From an uncultured Algibacter sp. (GTDB lineage: Bacteria; Bacteroidota; Bacteroidia; Flavobacteriales; Flavobacteriaceae), in the NCBI RefSeq assembly GCF_947487575.1, contig NZ_CANKXG010000004.1, positions 1 to 64,000 of the forward strand: a stretch of 64,000 nucleotides of DNA, written 5' to 3'. Below the pieces are notes generated by a model, which worked only from the letters and a program-made list of their open reading frames with translations, ran no database searches and had not been told where the DNA came from. Made by a program: the position numbers and the translations under genes. Below, piece by piece: positions 39,539 through 48,530 of this stretch. Each line of letters starts with the position of its first letter. Position 1 is the first letter of the stretch.

Positions 39539-39631
39539 GGGCGTTACCCCGAAAAGGGGTCGGGCTTTCACTACTCAATCTTTTTGCGAAAAGCAAAAAG
39601 GATTTCAAACATGCCGTTCAATCCCTAACGC
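39539..39631 (+). repeat. Dispersed structured element, copy 3 (short form)
   Basis: Begins GGGCGTTACCCC-gaaa-AGGGGTCGGGCTTT: the internal hairpin is lengthened to ACCCC/GGGGT. A second hairpin CTTTTTGC/GCAAAAAG follows and the end is CAATCCCTAACGC, pairing with GCGTTA at the start. It lacks the long variable segment of copies 1 and 2. Confidence 0.85.
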
Positions 39632-39799
39632 GGGTTGGTTTACTAAAGTTGGTGCTTATTTAAAGTTGTTTTCGTACCTACTAAATACATAGTTTAGAGC
39701 TTAGAAATTTGAATAAGAATTTACAACCTTTTATGTGTTATATACGCATGTTACGGGCAGTTGTTTTTTTCCAATTCGAGATTAAAAAACTTCTACTAT
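39632..39799. other. Intergenic stretch, left side of an accessory patch
   Basis: No gene. It holds TTACGGGCAGTTG at 39751-39763, which resembles the reverse complement of TATCCCGTAAATA-type sequence at 41119-41131 on the far side of the two lipoprotein genes; this could mark the edges of an inserted block. Confidence 0.35.
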
Positions 39800-40171
39800 C
39801 TATTGGTCTTGAATTGTAATTGACACTGTTTCACCTTTTATTGCTGTAAGTGTAAAACCGGATAAACCACCACTAGAAAGAGGAACTTCAAAATAGAAAG
39901 TAGGTGTTTCATCATCATCAAAGAAAAAATCTTCTGGAATATATCTCGCTTCACCATTCTGGTCAGTAATTAGATTTGGATAATCGTAATTTGGATATAG
40001 ATTTGTATTCAATTCTACGCTTATCTCAATTCCTTGTTTTGGATTACCATTTAAATCAAGAGTTTCGATTAATAGTATAGCGTCACTAGAATTGTTATTG
40101 TCATCATCATTACTGCAGGAAAAAGTAAAAATAATAGTCAATAGGGCTAAAATCATAAATTGTTTTTTCAT
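39800..40171 (-). CDS. Orphan lipoprotein, Ig-like or carboxypeptidase-regulatory-like fold
   Basis: 123 aa. The signal ends at IFTFSCSNDDD: a Cys followed by Asp/Asn, the flavobacterial surface-export type of lipoprotein signal. The body has the pattern ILLIETLDLNGNPKQGIEISVE...ITDQNGEARYIPE, typical of small beta-sandwich domains that decorate surface proteins. No relative is visible nearby. It lies in a patch of repeats and looks accessory. Confidence 0.7.
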   Translation of the reverse strand: MKKQFMILALLTIIFTFSCSNDDDNNNSSDAILLIETLDLNGNPKQGIEISVELNTNLYPNYDYPNLITDQNGEARYIPEDFFFDDDETPTFYFEVPLSSGGLSGFTLTAIKGETVSITIQDQ

Positions 40172-40374
40172 AAATCTAAGTTGTTAAAATTGACCTACTT
40201 CAAAATTCAGTTTGCTTTTCGGTTTGTTCCCAACATTATATTCAAGTCAAATTCAGTCGTTCGATTTGACAGTCAATAATCGTAATTTGTAAGTTGTTGA
40301 GAAAACTAAAATGAAAACCTGATGATTTCTGATGAAAATTTTGTTTTTCAGCCGAAATATTGGTTTTAATTGCC
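40172..40374. other. Intergenic stretch between two accessory lipoproteins
   Basis: AT-rich, no gene I can support. Overlapping minus-strand frames around 40242-40475 run into the structured repeat and have no protein-like composition. Confidence 0.4.
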
Positions 40375-40510
40375 CACAACGTGTTTGTATAAGAATAGTT
40401 GCGGGTTTGCGTGCGAGGATTTTCCGAAGGAAAATCAGATGTAGCAAATACGCAACTACCTTTGTTTAAGCACAAAATAGCAATTATTTTTATACGTTGT
40501 TGTGCAACGT
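40375..40510. repeat. Structured repeat with nested stems
   Basis: Ends CACAACGT and ACGTTGTTGTG are near-inverted. Inside, AGTTGCG (40397-40403) pairs with CGCAACT (40451-40457), TTTGC (40406-40410) with GCAAA (40444-40448), and GATTTTCC (40418-40425) with GGAAAATC (40429-40436) around a GAA loop. All stems are nested, so one strand folds into a long arm. Similar sequences recur between accessory genes in flavobacteria as far as I recall. Confidence 0.7.
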
Positions 40511-40519
40511 ATTTTATTT

Positions 40520-41035
40520 TTAGAAAGTCTTAAATTTTCCTTTAAACTCTCTTTTAAAAATTTCATCTTTTGCTCCTTGTTTTTTTAATTCTCCAGCAAA
40601 ATAGTTTTGGGTCAAAAAAATAGAATAGTAACCGATTATTTTTTTAGAATTAAACGGATTAGAATTCAGTTTTAAGTCAACACTATCCACTTTAAAAGTC
40701 ATCTCACTTCCATCAATTACATCAGTTGATTCGTCATATTCAGCATTTATGATTTCGAGCTTTGAATTCAGTTCAAGAGTTACATAGTGTCCTGTGAGTC
40801 CATCGTTGTTATTGTTAACGATTAAAATATTTTCACCATTTTCTCGTAACTCAAAAGTATTCTCCAATATAAAATCAGTATTCGTAGAAGAATCATGAGG
40901 GAAATATAAATCATCTTTGTCATATGAGTTTATTTCTAATATTTCCACTTGTCCAAGTTTTTCATTTTTCGAACAGCTCATACTAAAAATAAGCACTAAA
41001 ATCAGTAAAATGTATTTTTGAGTTCGGTTTTTCAT
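40520..41035 (-). CDS. Orphan lipoprotein of unknown function
   Basis: 171 aa from ATG 41035; a GTG three codons earlier (41044) lies inside an inverted-repeat arm and is unlikely. The lipoprotein signal ends at IFSMSCSKNE. The body is acidic and beta-rich with no recognised domain. The gene is framed by GTTGTGCAAC (40499-40508) and its inverse GTTGCACAAC (41038-41047), which makes it look like a mobile or cassette-like unit. Confidence 0.7.
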   Translation of the reverse strand: MKNRTQKYILLILVLIFSMSCSKNEKLGQVEILEINSYDKDDLYFPHDSSTNTDFILENTFELRENGENILIVNNNNDGLTGHYVTLELNSKLEIINAEYDESTDVIDGSEMTFKVDSVDLKLNSNPFNSKKIIGYYSIFLTQNYFAGELKKQGAKDEIFKREFKGKFKTF

Positions 41036-41154
41036 ATGTTGCACAACTCGTTATATAATCAATTTTATTGTCGATATCCCGTAAATAAGTCAGGATATGG
41101 AAAGTTTTGCGTCGTTGTTATCCCGTAAATATAATTAATTTTTCCTACGATAAT

Positions 41155-41811
41155 TTAAATGCGTTTCATCAACCAATCCTTAAACTCGTAAAAATTTTGA
41201 GGAGCAACACCGTGTCCCACAGGGAACTCAGAATATTTGTGCTTGATGTTTAAGCCATCTAAAAAAGGAAGTGTAAGTCTTGCCCAACTAACAGGAATTA
41301 CTTGGTCTGAACTTCCGTGAGAGCAGTAAAAATCTAAGTTTGAGTAATCTCGATGTTCTATATCCTCAGGAAAAATATCTTTATTAATATAGCCACTAAG
41401 TGCTACAATATTTTTAACCTTCTCAGGATACGTTAAAGCCACAGCATAACTTAAAATAGAACCTTGGCTAAACCCTAAGAGCGATACATTGTTTTTATCT
41501 ACAGGATATTCAGCGATAGCTTCATCAATAAAATTTGCAATTAAATCTCGAGATGCTTTAGCTTGTACGTTATCACTCCATTTCCCTTTGTCTTCATCAA
41601 AATTAATAGCATACCAAGCATTGCCAAAAGGTTGCATCGGGTAGGGCGCTTTCACTGAAATGATAAAAAGGTTTTCAGGTAATTCTGCAGCAAACGAAAA
41701 CAAATCGTTTTCATCACTACCATAACCATGCATTAAAATAAGTAATGGTGCATTTTCGGTTAAACTAGATTCACGAATAATATGATGTAAAGAGAGTTTG
41801 CTATTTAACAT
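41155..41811 (-). CDS. Alpha/beta-hydrolase esterase (phospholipase/carboxylesterase family)
   Basis: 218 aa, no signal peptide. The oxyanion segment is LMHGYGSDEND near residue 27; the nucleophile S115 is in GFSQGS; Asp in the DQVIP segment (near 178) and His in VGHGVAP (near 203) complete the triad. Close to acyl-protein-thioesterase-type carboxylesterases. The substrate is unknown. It borders the accessory patch but looks native. Confidence 0.92.
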   Translation of the reverse strand: MLNSKLSLHHIIRESSLTENAPLLILMHGYGSDENDLFSFAAELPENLFIISVKAPYPMQPFGNAWYAINFDEDKGKWSDNVQAKASRDLIANFIDEAIAEYPVDKNNVSLLGFSQGSILSYAVALTYPEKVKNIVALSGYINKDIFPEDIEHRDYSNLDFYCSHGSSDQVIPVSWARLTLPFLDGLNIKHKYSEFPVGHGVAPQNFYEFKDWLMKRI

Positions 41812-41915
41812 GTATTTGTTTTAGACTTGATGGTTCGTGGCTCGATTGAATCCTTTTTGGAATTTTGTTTTTTTATTTTGGAATTTATTAGCTCGCAGAC
41901 GTGTTCAGAGCTAAT

Positions 41916-42254
41916 TTAAGATCCAAGGTTTGAAAATATTTTTTGGTAGAAATCACCAACTAAAGGAACAGTTTGTGCTTTTCTTCCAATGGCATTTGAT
42001 AATCCATAAACAAAAAGCACAGCAAAAAATAAATAAAAACTAGAGGTTACTAACCAACTATCAAAACTTCCAATAATATAGCCTAATGCCCAAAAAGTAA
42101 GCCATAAACCCAAAGACTGCCTAATATGAAAACTAGCAAAAGTACTTTTTTTAGCATCTTCATTATTTAAATAGTACGCTATAATAACTCCAAAAATGGT
42201 GATATAACTTATAATGGCGTTTTGGCGCCCTTTATCAATATCTTGTTCTGTCAT
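41916..42254 (-). CDS. Small membrane protein, DUF4870-like
   Basis: 112 aa with three to four membrane helices (about 13-30, 49-66, 70-88). The FASFHIRQSLGLWLTFWALG segment, with His and Gln before a long helix, is the hallmark of DUF4870-type proteins. Function unknown. It starts three bases after the dihydroorotase-like gene ends, in the same operon. Confidence 0.8.
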   Translation of the reverse strand: MTEQDIDKGRQNAIISYITIFGVIIAYYLNNEDAKKSTFASFHIRQSLGLWLTFWALGYIIGSFDSWLVTSSFYLFFAVLFVYGLSNAIGRKAQTVPLVGDFYQKIFSNLGS

Positions 42255-42257
42255 TGT

Positions 42258-43514
42258 TTAAGAATTTAAAACGGCTTGGTTGTTTGCAATAATACCATAA
42301 GCCTTTCCTTTTAAAGATTCATTTTCAAAAATGGCGTTCTTAGATCTTGAAACGATATCCTTTTTAGAAAATGTGTATTTAGTATCAGGGTTAAAGAGCG
42401 CAATATTTGCCATATTTCCAATAGCTATTGGTGTTGCTTCAATACCGAATCTAGTTTTTCCTTTCGTTAAAATGTCGATTGTTTTTTTAGTAGTGAATAT
42501 GCTTTGCAAAGCTCCAAAAGCACTTTCTAATCCAATCGCCCCATAATTGGCGTGGTCGAATTCTATCTTTTTTTCTTCTACATCAATAGGGTTGTGATCT
42601 GTAGTCACCATATCAATAGTGCCATCTTTTACAGCTTCAATTAGAGCGTCAATGTCCGTTTGTGTTCTTAAAGGAGGTAACACCTTGAAATTGGTATCAA
42701 AGTCCGTTAAAACAGCATCAGAGAAGTATAAGTTATGAATTGCTACGCTACAGGTAATATCTAATTTTTTCTTTTTTGCTTCTCGTATCAAAGCCACCGA
42801 AGTTGCTGTTGAAATGGTTGGAATGTGTAATTTTCCGCCCGTATATTCAAGTAAAAACAAATCTCTTGCTACTTGTAATTCTTCAGCTAAAGCAGGATTG
42901 CCTTTTAAACCTAATCTGGTGCTTGTTATGTTTTCATTCATAACACCGTTTCCAGAAATTTTGTTTTCTTGAGGAAAAGAGCAAACCAATCCGTCAAAAT
43001 TACTTGCATATTGCAAAGCAATTTTCATCATATTTGGGTTTGCTATTGGTTTTTTGTAATCGTAAAATGCTACTGCGCCTGCAGAACTCATATCGTAAAG
43101 CTCAGCTAAATCATTTCCTTTACTAGCAGCTGTTAAAGCGCCAATAGGCAATAAATTAACGGCGTTTTTACTTGCTTTTGAATTTAAAAATGTAATATCA
43201 GAATTAGAATCAATTACTGGGTTTGTGTTCGCATTTACAGCAACTGAAGTAAATCCAGAATAAGCCGCAGTTTTTAATCCGTTTTGTATCGTTTCGCGTT
43301 CTTCGTACCCTGGTTCTCCAAAGCTCACACTACTATCAAACCAACCTTGAGAAATATAGAGGTTGTCACGTTTAATTTCTTTGTAATTTTTTGGGTTTTT
43401 AATGCTGCTGGAAATCTTAGTAATCTTGCCGTTTTCAATTAATAAATCTTGAGTTGTATTATGAAACTCACTTTTTGAATCTATAATTGTGGCCGATTTT
43501 ATAAGTATGTTCAT
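42258..43514 (-). CDS. Dihydroorotase-like protein lacking metal ligands (probable pseudoenzyme)
   Basis: 418 aa, aligned by eye along its whole length with type I dihydroorotases: FGEPGYEERETIQNGLKTAA, NTNPVIDS, NPPLR-like LPPLRTQTDIDAL, and TDHNPIDVEEKK near residue 310. The metal-binding HxHxR of active enzymes is replaced here by S62-V-S64-F-G66; the later metal histidines are also missing (VCSFPQE for xCxHCED, HIPTIST for HxxHIST), and TPHHL reads AIHNL. The terminal Asp (TTDHNP) is kept. So it should not bind the usual two-zinc centre. Non-catalytic DHOase homologues are known to assemble with aspartate transcarbamoylase in some bacteria. It overlaps the BatA gene by four bases. Confidence 0.88.
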   Translation of the reverse strand: MNILIKSATIIDSKSEFHNTTQDLLIENGKITKISSSIKNPKNYKEIKRDNLYISQGWFDSSVSFGEPGYEERETIQNGLKTAAYSGFTSVAVNANTNPVIDSNSDITFLNSKASKNAVNLLPIGALTAASKGNDLAELYDMSSAGAVAFYDYKKPIANPNMMKIALQYASNFDGLVCSFPQENKISGNGVMNENITSTRLGLKGNPALAEELQVARDLFLLEYTGGKLHIPTISTATSVALIREAKKKKLDITCSVAIHNLYFSDAVLTDFDTNFKVLPPLRTQTDIDALIEAVKDGTIDMVTTDHNPIDVEEKKIEFDHANYGAIGLESAFGALQSIFTTKKTIDILTKGKTRFGIEATPIAIGNMANIALFNPDTKYTFSKKDIVSRSKNAIFENESLKGKAYGIIANNQAVLNS

Positions 43515-45436
43515 TTAAAGAATTTTAAGATGAGCATTTCAATAATCAATAACGCTAATGCAAAAATAACAAACCATTTCCATAGGGCGTTAACTTTTGT
43601 GTCACTTTTTATGGTATCGAAAATTTCGGTAATTGAATCACTAACGGTTACATGCTCTATATTAGAAAGATCTCTGTAGGCTAAATGACTTTCAGATCTG
43701 TTATAATTGTAACTCAGGTTTTTTATAGTATCATCTTTGTTAATTAAAGCATAAGTCCCAGCACTAGAGGGTTCTTCGGAAGTATTTACAACCACTTTAT
43801 TATTAAAGTATTGTTGCTTGGGTATAATATTTATGTCGTTTTTTTTAAGCGATAAAACAGCATCTTGTTGCATTTTTGTATCAACATCAAATGTGTTTTC
43901 TTTTCCAATGGTATAATATAATTCAGGAATTTTAAAACTTTGCTTCGCTATATTGTAAAGTGTTGGAACAATTAAAGGTGAATTTTTAAAACTAGAATTA
44001 TTGCTGTTTAAAGGGGAGGTGAAAACAAAGGCATTTTTATATTGCCCTAAAAAGAGTTTGCCGTCTTCAAAATTTAATACAGATGAAAGATTGTTAGTGT
44101 TTATGTTATAAAAACTATTAACCTTCGGGTATTGGAAATTTTTAACTTGTTTTTCAAAAACACCATTGTTATATAATGGATGCGAATAGTTTATGGTAGT
44201 TATGCGCTTTTCTGAGTTAATTAAACCATTAAAAACACTATTATAATTAGCTAGTAATTGATTGTAAGATGAGAGATTGCTTGCTTTTGAAGGTATGACA
44301 ATTATTGAGCCACCTTGATTTGTAAATTGCTTTAAAGCTGAACTTAATGCAATAGGAATGTTTTTTAATTCATTTAAAATAATAAGGTGTTGCGAATCAA
44401 TTAAATTATAACTTAAATCGCGTTCTGAAGTGGCACTATAATTAAATTCAGATGGGTTATAAATGCGTTTTAAGAATGAATCATCCTGTCCGTTGATGCT
44501 AAAAACATTAATTTTTGAAGCTTGATTGATATTGAAATAAAGCGTATTATCAAATTGTAAACTAGAATCGTTAATAGTTATTTTTCCATTTATAATTTGA
44601 CTAATAGGAAGCGAAAAAGTGGCTTCGGCATCCTGCTTAATTGCAACTGAAGTTTTTGCAATAAGCTTATCATTATTGAATAATGAAACGGGTAAGTTTT
44701 CAACTGAACTTCCACTGTTTTTTAGTATAACCTTTAGATCTACCGATGTAGGGTTGGTTTCAGAAATGTATAGGCTATCTATTGTAATATTGTTTTTGCT
44801 TAAAGGGCTTAATTTTACAAAATTCAAGTTGGTTAATGAGTCTTTATTGATGTTTAAAGTTGATTCATATTCCTGAAAATCAGATATTAAAATTATATTA
44901 TTTAAAGTTTTAGTTTTGTTTGTTAAAAAAGCTTTGCTTTTCAATAAAGCCGCCTCAATTGTTAATTGATTTGAGGTGTAATCAAGTTTTAATAAGTCGT
45001 TTTTAATAGCTTTTATTGTGGTATTTTTAAAAACATTATCGTTTGTGAAAATCGATATATTTTCATCTTCTGGTACATTTGATATGATGTCTTGAACCGC
45101 ACGTTTTAGTAATTCTCCATGTGTGCCTTTAGCTTGCATGCTAAACGAATTATCTAAATAAATTACCGTTTCTTTTTCAGTTTTAAAGCTATTTGATTTT
45201 GAAGTAAAAGACTGTGCAAATGCAAAAACAAGGGCGGCTAGTAATAATAATCTAGTGAGGAGAATTAACCATTTTTTTATTTGCGAACTTTTACGAGTTT
45301 GTAATGTTGCTTCTTTTAGAAATGCCACATTAGTAAAATCAACTTTTTGAAACTTACGAAGCTTAAATAAATGAACAATAATTGGGATAAGCAGTAAAAA
45401 TAATGCGTAAAGAAGTTCTGGGTGTTTAAACTGCAT
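43511..45436 (-). CDS. BatA-type membrane protein with vWA-like domain
   Basis: 641 aa. The N-terminal double-membrane segment (HPELLYALFLLLIPIIVHLF at residues 5-24 and a helix at 56-76) is the BatA/aerotolerance N-terminal domain. A von Willebrand A-like domain follows from about 88 (TVIYLDNSFSMQAKG, a degenerate MIDAS motif with DNSFS for DxSxS); a large periplasmic part and a final membrane helix end the protein. Bat proteins are linked to stress tolerance but their reaction is unknown. Overlaps the dihydroorotase-like gene (ATGA). Confidence 0.88.
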   Translation of the reverse strand: MQFKHPELLYALFLLLIPIIVHLFKLRKFQKVDFTNVAFLKEATLQTRKSSQIKKWLILLTRLLLLAALVFAFAQSFTSKSNSFKTEKETVIYLDNSFSMQAKGTHGELLKRAVQDIISNVPEDENISIFTNDNVFKNTTIKAIKNDLLKLDYTSNQLTIEAALLKSKAFLTNKTKTLNNIILISDFQEYESTLNINKDSLTNLNFVKLSPLSKNNITIDSLYISETNPTSVDLKVILKNSGSSVENLPVSLFNNDKLIAKTSVAIKQDAEATFSLPISQIINGKITINDSSLQFDNTLYFNINQASKINVFSINGQDDSFLKRIYNPSEFNYSATSERDLSYNLIDSQHLIILNELKNIPIALSSALKQFTNQGGSIIVIPSKASNLSSYNQLLANYNSVFNGLINSEKRITTINYSHPLYNNGVFEKQVKNFQYPKVNSFYNINTNNLSSVLNFEDGKLFLGQYKNAFVFTSPLNSNNSSFKNSPLIVPTLYNIAKQSFKIPELYYTIGKENTFDVDTKMQQDAVLSLKKNDINIIPKQQYFNNKVVVNTSEEPSSAGTYALINKDDTIKNLSYNYNRSESHLAYRDLSNIEHVTVSDSITEIFDTIKSDTKVNALWKWFVIFALALLIIEMLILKFFK

Positions 45437-45474
45437 GTTGTTTTAGATTGAGCAAATCTATATAATTTTTTTCA

Positions 45475-46482
45475 TTAACAAAAGAAAACATAATCTTCAA
45501 TAGACTTAAGACTTAATTTATTAAGATAATCTCTTATTTCTATTTGTGCTTCTTTATTGGCAACCGTAATAATACTCTGTGTATTTTCAATAGTCTCTAA
45601 ATCCTTAAAAGGTCTCAGAACTTTGCCATAAATATCTTTTCCTATCTTTTTTGGGTTATCGCAAATCCACTCAAAAGCAATATGCTTTTCAATAAGCGAT
45701 TTAGCAATAAACTTCCCTTTATTGCCTGCACCCCAAACCACAAGTGTTTTTTCAGAATTATAGTCTAAGTCTAAAAAATAGTCCAATTTCAGAGGGATAA
45801 AATGATTTTCAGTATAATGAGCATCAGTTCTAGAGGTGCGATGGCTATAATCTCTCCAATTATGTACAACAACATCACAAGGAATGCATTTAAAACCATG
45901 CTTATAAAATCGAAATGCTAAATCATAGTCCTCTGGATACCTATTGGGGTTAAAAGCATCACAAGTTAATAAATCGTCTTTATGTAGCATCCAGCAAGGC
46001 GAAGGGATAACACACTCTTTATATATTTCAGAATAATTGGAACCGTTTTTAGTTAATCCATTCAACCAAACCTCATAGCTTTTGTAGCCCTCCTTTATGC
46101 CTTCTTCTGAAAAATAATGCACCATTCCAACCGCAAGGTGTCCTTTTCCGTAGTTCATTAAATTACTAGCTAAAACTTCTAGTTTGTTGGGCAACATAAC
46201 ATCGTCACTATCCATTCTAGTTATTAGCTCGCCTGAGCTTTTTTTAAAGGCTAATTGCAATGCATCAATAATACCACTTCCAGAATTTTTAATTAGTTTA
46301 ATCCTGTCATCATTTTTGGCAAAATACTCAACTATCGAAAAACTAGCATCAATTGAATTATCATCAACAATAAGCAGTTCCCAATTGGTATAAGTTTGGT
46401 TTATAATTGATTCTAAACAAGCGCCAATATATGCTTCGGTGTTCTTAAAAGGAATCAATATGCTTACTAATGGGCTTTGCAT
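45475..46482 (-). CDS. Family 2 glycosyltransferase fused to a Rossmann-like C-terminal domain
   Basis: 335 aa. GT-A domain at residues 1-235: VSILIPFKNTEAYIG, VDDNSID, the metal-binding DSDD near residue 93, and the acceptor motif RYPEDYDLAFR near 180. The last ~90 residues form an extra domain beginning VVWGAGNKGKFIAKSL, a GxGxxG dinucleotide- or nucleotide-sugar-binding turn, ending near FC. No membrane helix. The fusion may join sugar transfer with recognition of a nucleotide-linked substrate. Confidence 0.88.
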   Translation of the reverse strand: MQSPLVSILIPFKNTEAYIGACLESIINQTYTNWELLIVDDNSIDASFSIVEYFAKNDDRIKLIKNSGSGIIDALQLAFKKSSGELITRMDSDDVMLPNKLEVLASNLMNYGKGHLAVGMVHYFSEEGIKEGYKSYEVWLNGLTKNGSNYSEIYKECVIPSPCWMLHKDDLLTCDAFNPNRYPEDYDLAFRFYKHGFKCIPCDVVVHNWRDYSHRTSRTDAHYTENHFIPLKLDYFLDLDYNSEKTLVVWGAGNKGKFIAKSLIEKHIAFEWICDNPKKIGKDIYGKVLRPFKDLETIENTQSIITVANKEAQIEIRDYLNKLSLKSIEDYVFFC

Positions 46483-46569
46483 TCTGCGAATTTAACAAAA
46501 CCTTAAGAAAGCAACGTGTAACAATGTGGTAATTTGCGCGTCAATTAAAAAATTATAAAAACCATTTGG

Positions 46570-48459
46570 ATGTATACAAAAACACTATTCTCGTTATTTG
46601 CTGGTGCTGTATTAGTTGGCTGTGGGTCTACTAAAAATATTAGTAACGATTTAGCAACAAGCTTACCTATAGAAACCTCAATAAATCTTTCTAATATTTC
46701 TGAAGATAAAGCTCCTGTAACAATTAACCCAGGACGTTTTACTGTAGAAACTGTAACATATAGATTACCTAGAGTTATACAAGGTACATACTCTGTGAGC
46801 GACTTTGGTAAGTATATTGACGACTTTAAAGCCTTTGATTATGAAGGAAATGAAATGACTGTAAATAAATCAGATACCAACTCATGGACCATTGCAAATG
46901 CTAAGCAGTTAGACAAAATAACGTATTTAGTTAATGATACTTATGATATTGAAGTACAGGGTGGCATTGGAAAAGACACCCCTTTTTCTCCAGCAGGAAC
47001 CAATTTAGAACCCAACAATTATGTATTAAACCTACATGGTTTTATTGGTTATTTTGATTCGTTAAAAAATAATCAGTATAAATTAGATGTTACTGCGGCT
47101 GCAGATTTTGCTCGTACTTCGGCCTTACAAAATGTAAGTTCAAAAACTACAGAAGATGAAAAATTAACTACTACAAGTTATTTTGCACCTAGATATTTCG
47201 ATATTACAGATAACCCAATGATGTATGGTAATTTGGATGTAGAAGAGTTTCAAGTCGGCGACATCAAAATTGTATTAAGTGTTTACTCACCAAACAAAGT
47301 ACATACCGCAAAATCACTTAAAGATATTGTTCTTAAGATGATGGTAGCACAAAAAGCGTATCTAGGTGATGTTAATACAACACCGCGATATGATATTTAT
47401 TTGTATTTATCAGAAGGCAAAGCAGAGTCTCCAAAAGGTTTCGGTGCTTTAGAACATCATACATCTACTGTTGTTGTATTGCCAGAGTCTATGGATGAAG
47501 CAAGAATAGCATCAACCATGACAGATGTTGTCTCGCACGAGTTTTTTCATATTGTAACACCATTAAGCGTACATTCAGAAGATGTACATTATTTCGATTA
47601 TAACAATCCAACATTTTCTAAGCATTTATGGATGTATGAAGGGGTTACAGAGTATTTTGCAACCCTATTTCAAGTAGACCAAGGCTTAGTTGAAGAGGCA
47701 GATTTTTATAAGAAAATAATGAGTAAAATAGATGCCTCAAAAAAATTAGACGACGCTATGAGTTTTACCATTATGAGCGAAAATGTCTTAAAAGCACCTT
47801 ATAAAGACCAATATTTGAATGTGTACCAAAAAGGTGCGTTAATTGGGATGTGTATTGATATTTTAATACGCGAAGAAAGTAATGGTAACAGAGGTATTCT
47901 TTCTTTAATGAAAGAATTGTCAAATAAATACGGAAAAAACAAACCCTTTAATGACGATAAGTTGATTGAAGAAATTACAGCAATGACTTATCCATCTGTA
48001 GGCGAATTTTTAAACACACACGTAGTAGGGGATATTCCAATCAATTACAACACATTCTTCGAAAAAGCAGGTTTGGAAATTGGCAAATCTAAAATAGAAG
48101 CAAATTATATTTTAATGAATGGCGCTCCAATTGTTAGTGGAGACCCAACTAAAGGCATCTTTTTTATAGATACTGTTTTAGAAAATAGTTTCTGGAAAGA
48201 GCAAGGCGCGCAACCTAACGACATTATAAAATCGATTGATGGAGAAGAGGTAACACTTCAAAACGCTAATAAAATCTTAGGTACAGTTTTTGGTTGGAAA
48301 CCAGGAAGAGATATCGAGGTTAAATTGGAAAGAGACGGTAAAGAGGTTATCATTAAAACTACTACAACCCAAGGATATACCTTAGGTAAGGCGTTAAAAC
48401 AAAAAGAAAACACCACGGCTGCTCAAAATGCATTGCGAAACGCTTGGCTAAAAGGATAG
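46570..48459 (+). CDS. M61-family metallopeptidase lipoprotein with PDZ domain
   Basis: 629 aa. A lipoprotein signal ends at LVGC (C18). The zinc site is H323-E-F-F-H327 in VSHEFFHIVTP, followed by a WMYEGVTEYFA segment holding the third ligand Glu, as in the glycyl-aminopeptidase-like M61 family. A PDZ domain lies at about 525-600 (FWKEQGAQPNDIIKSIDGEE). It acts in the periplasm or on the outer membrane. Followed by an intrinsic terminator. Confidence 0.94.
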   Translation: MYTKTLFSLFAGAVLVGCGSTKNISNDLATSLPIETSINLSNISEDKAPVTINPGRFTVETVTYRLPRVIQGTYSVSDFGKYIDDFKAFDYEGNEMTVNKSDTNSWTIANAKQLDKITYLVNDTYDIEVQGGIGKDTPFSPAGTNLEPNNYVLNLHGFIGYFDSLKNNQYKLDVTAAADFARTSALQNVSSKTTEDEKLTTTSYFAPRYFDITDNPMMYGNLDVEEFQVGDIKIVLSVYSPNKVHTAKSLKDIVLKMMVAQKAYLGDVNTTPRYDIYLYLSEGKAESPKGFGALEHHTSTVVVLPESMDEARIASTMTDVVSHEFFHIVTPLSVHSEDVHYFDYNNPTFSKHLWMYEGVTEYFATLFQVDQGLVEEADFYKKIMSKIDASKKLDDAMSFTIMSENVLKAPYKDQYLNVYQKGALIGMCIDILIREESNGNRGILSLMKELSNKYGKNKPFNDDKLIEEITAMTYPSVGEFLNTHVVGDIPINYNTFFEKAGLEIGKSKIEANYILMNGAPIVSGDPTKGIFFIDTVLENSFWKEQGAQPNDIIKSIDGEEVTLQNANKILGTVFGWKPGRDIEVKLERDGKEVIIKTTTTQGYTLGKALKQKENTTAAQNALRNAWLKG

Positions 48460-48489
48460 AGTAATTTTAGAATAAAGAATTTAAGATTA

Positions 48490-48528
48490 ACGATTGGTGA
48501 ATTTAAAATTTGTCAATCGTTTTTTTTT
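48490..48528 (+). terminator. Intrinsic terminator of the M61 peptidase gene
   Basis: ACGATTG/CAATCGT stem with an inner AATTT/AAATT pairing, followed by eight T; it ends two bases before dispersed element copy 4. Confidence 0.85.
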
Positions 48529-48530
48529 AT

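Noticed and set aside
40242-40475. Overlapping minus-strand frames of 64-77 codons
   Set aside because: They run through the nested-stem repeat, have no protein-like composition, and two frames compete over the same DNA.
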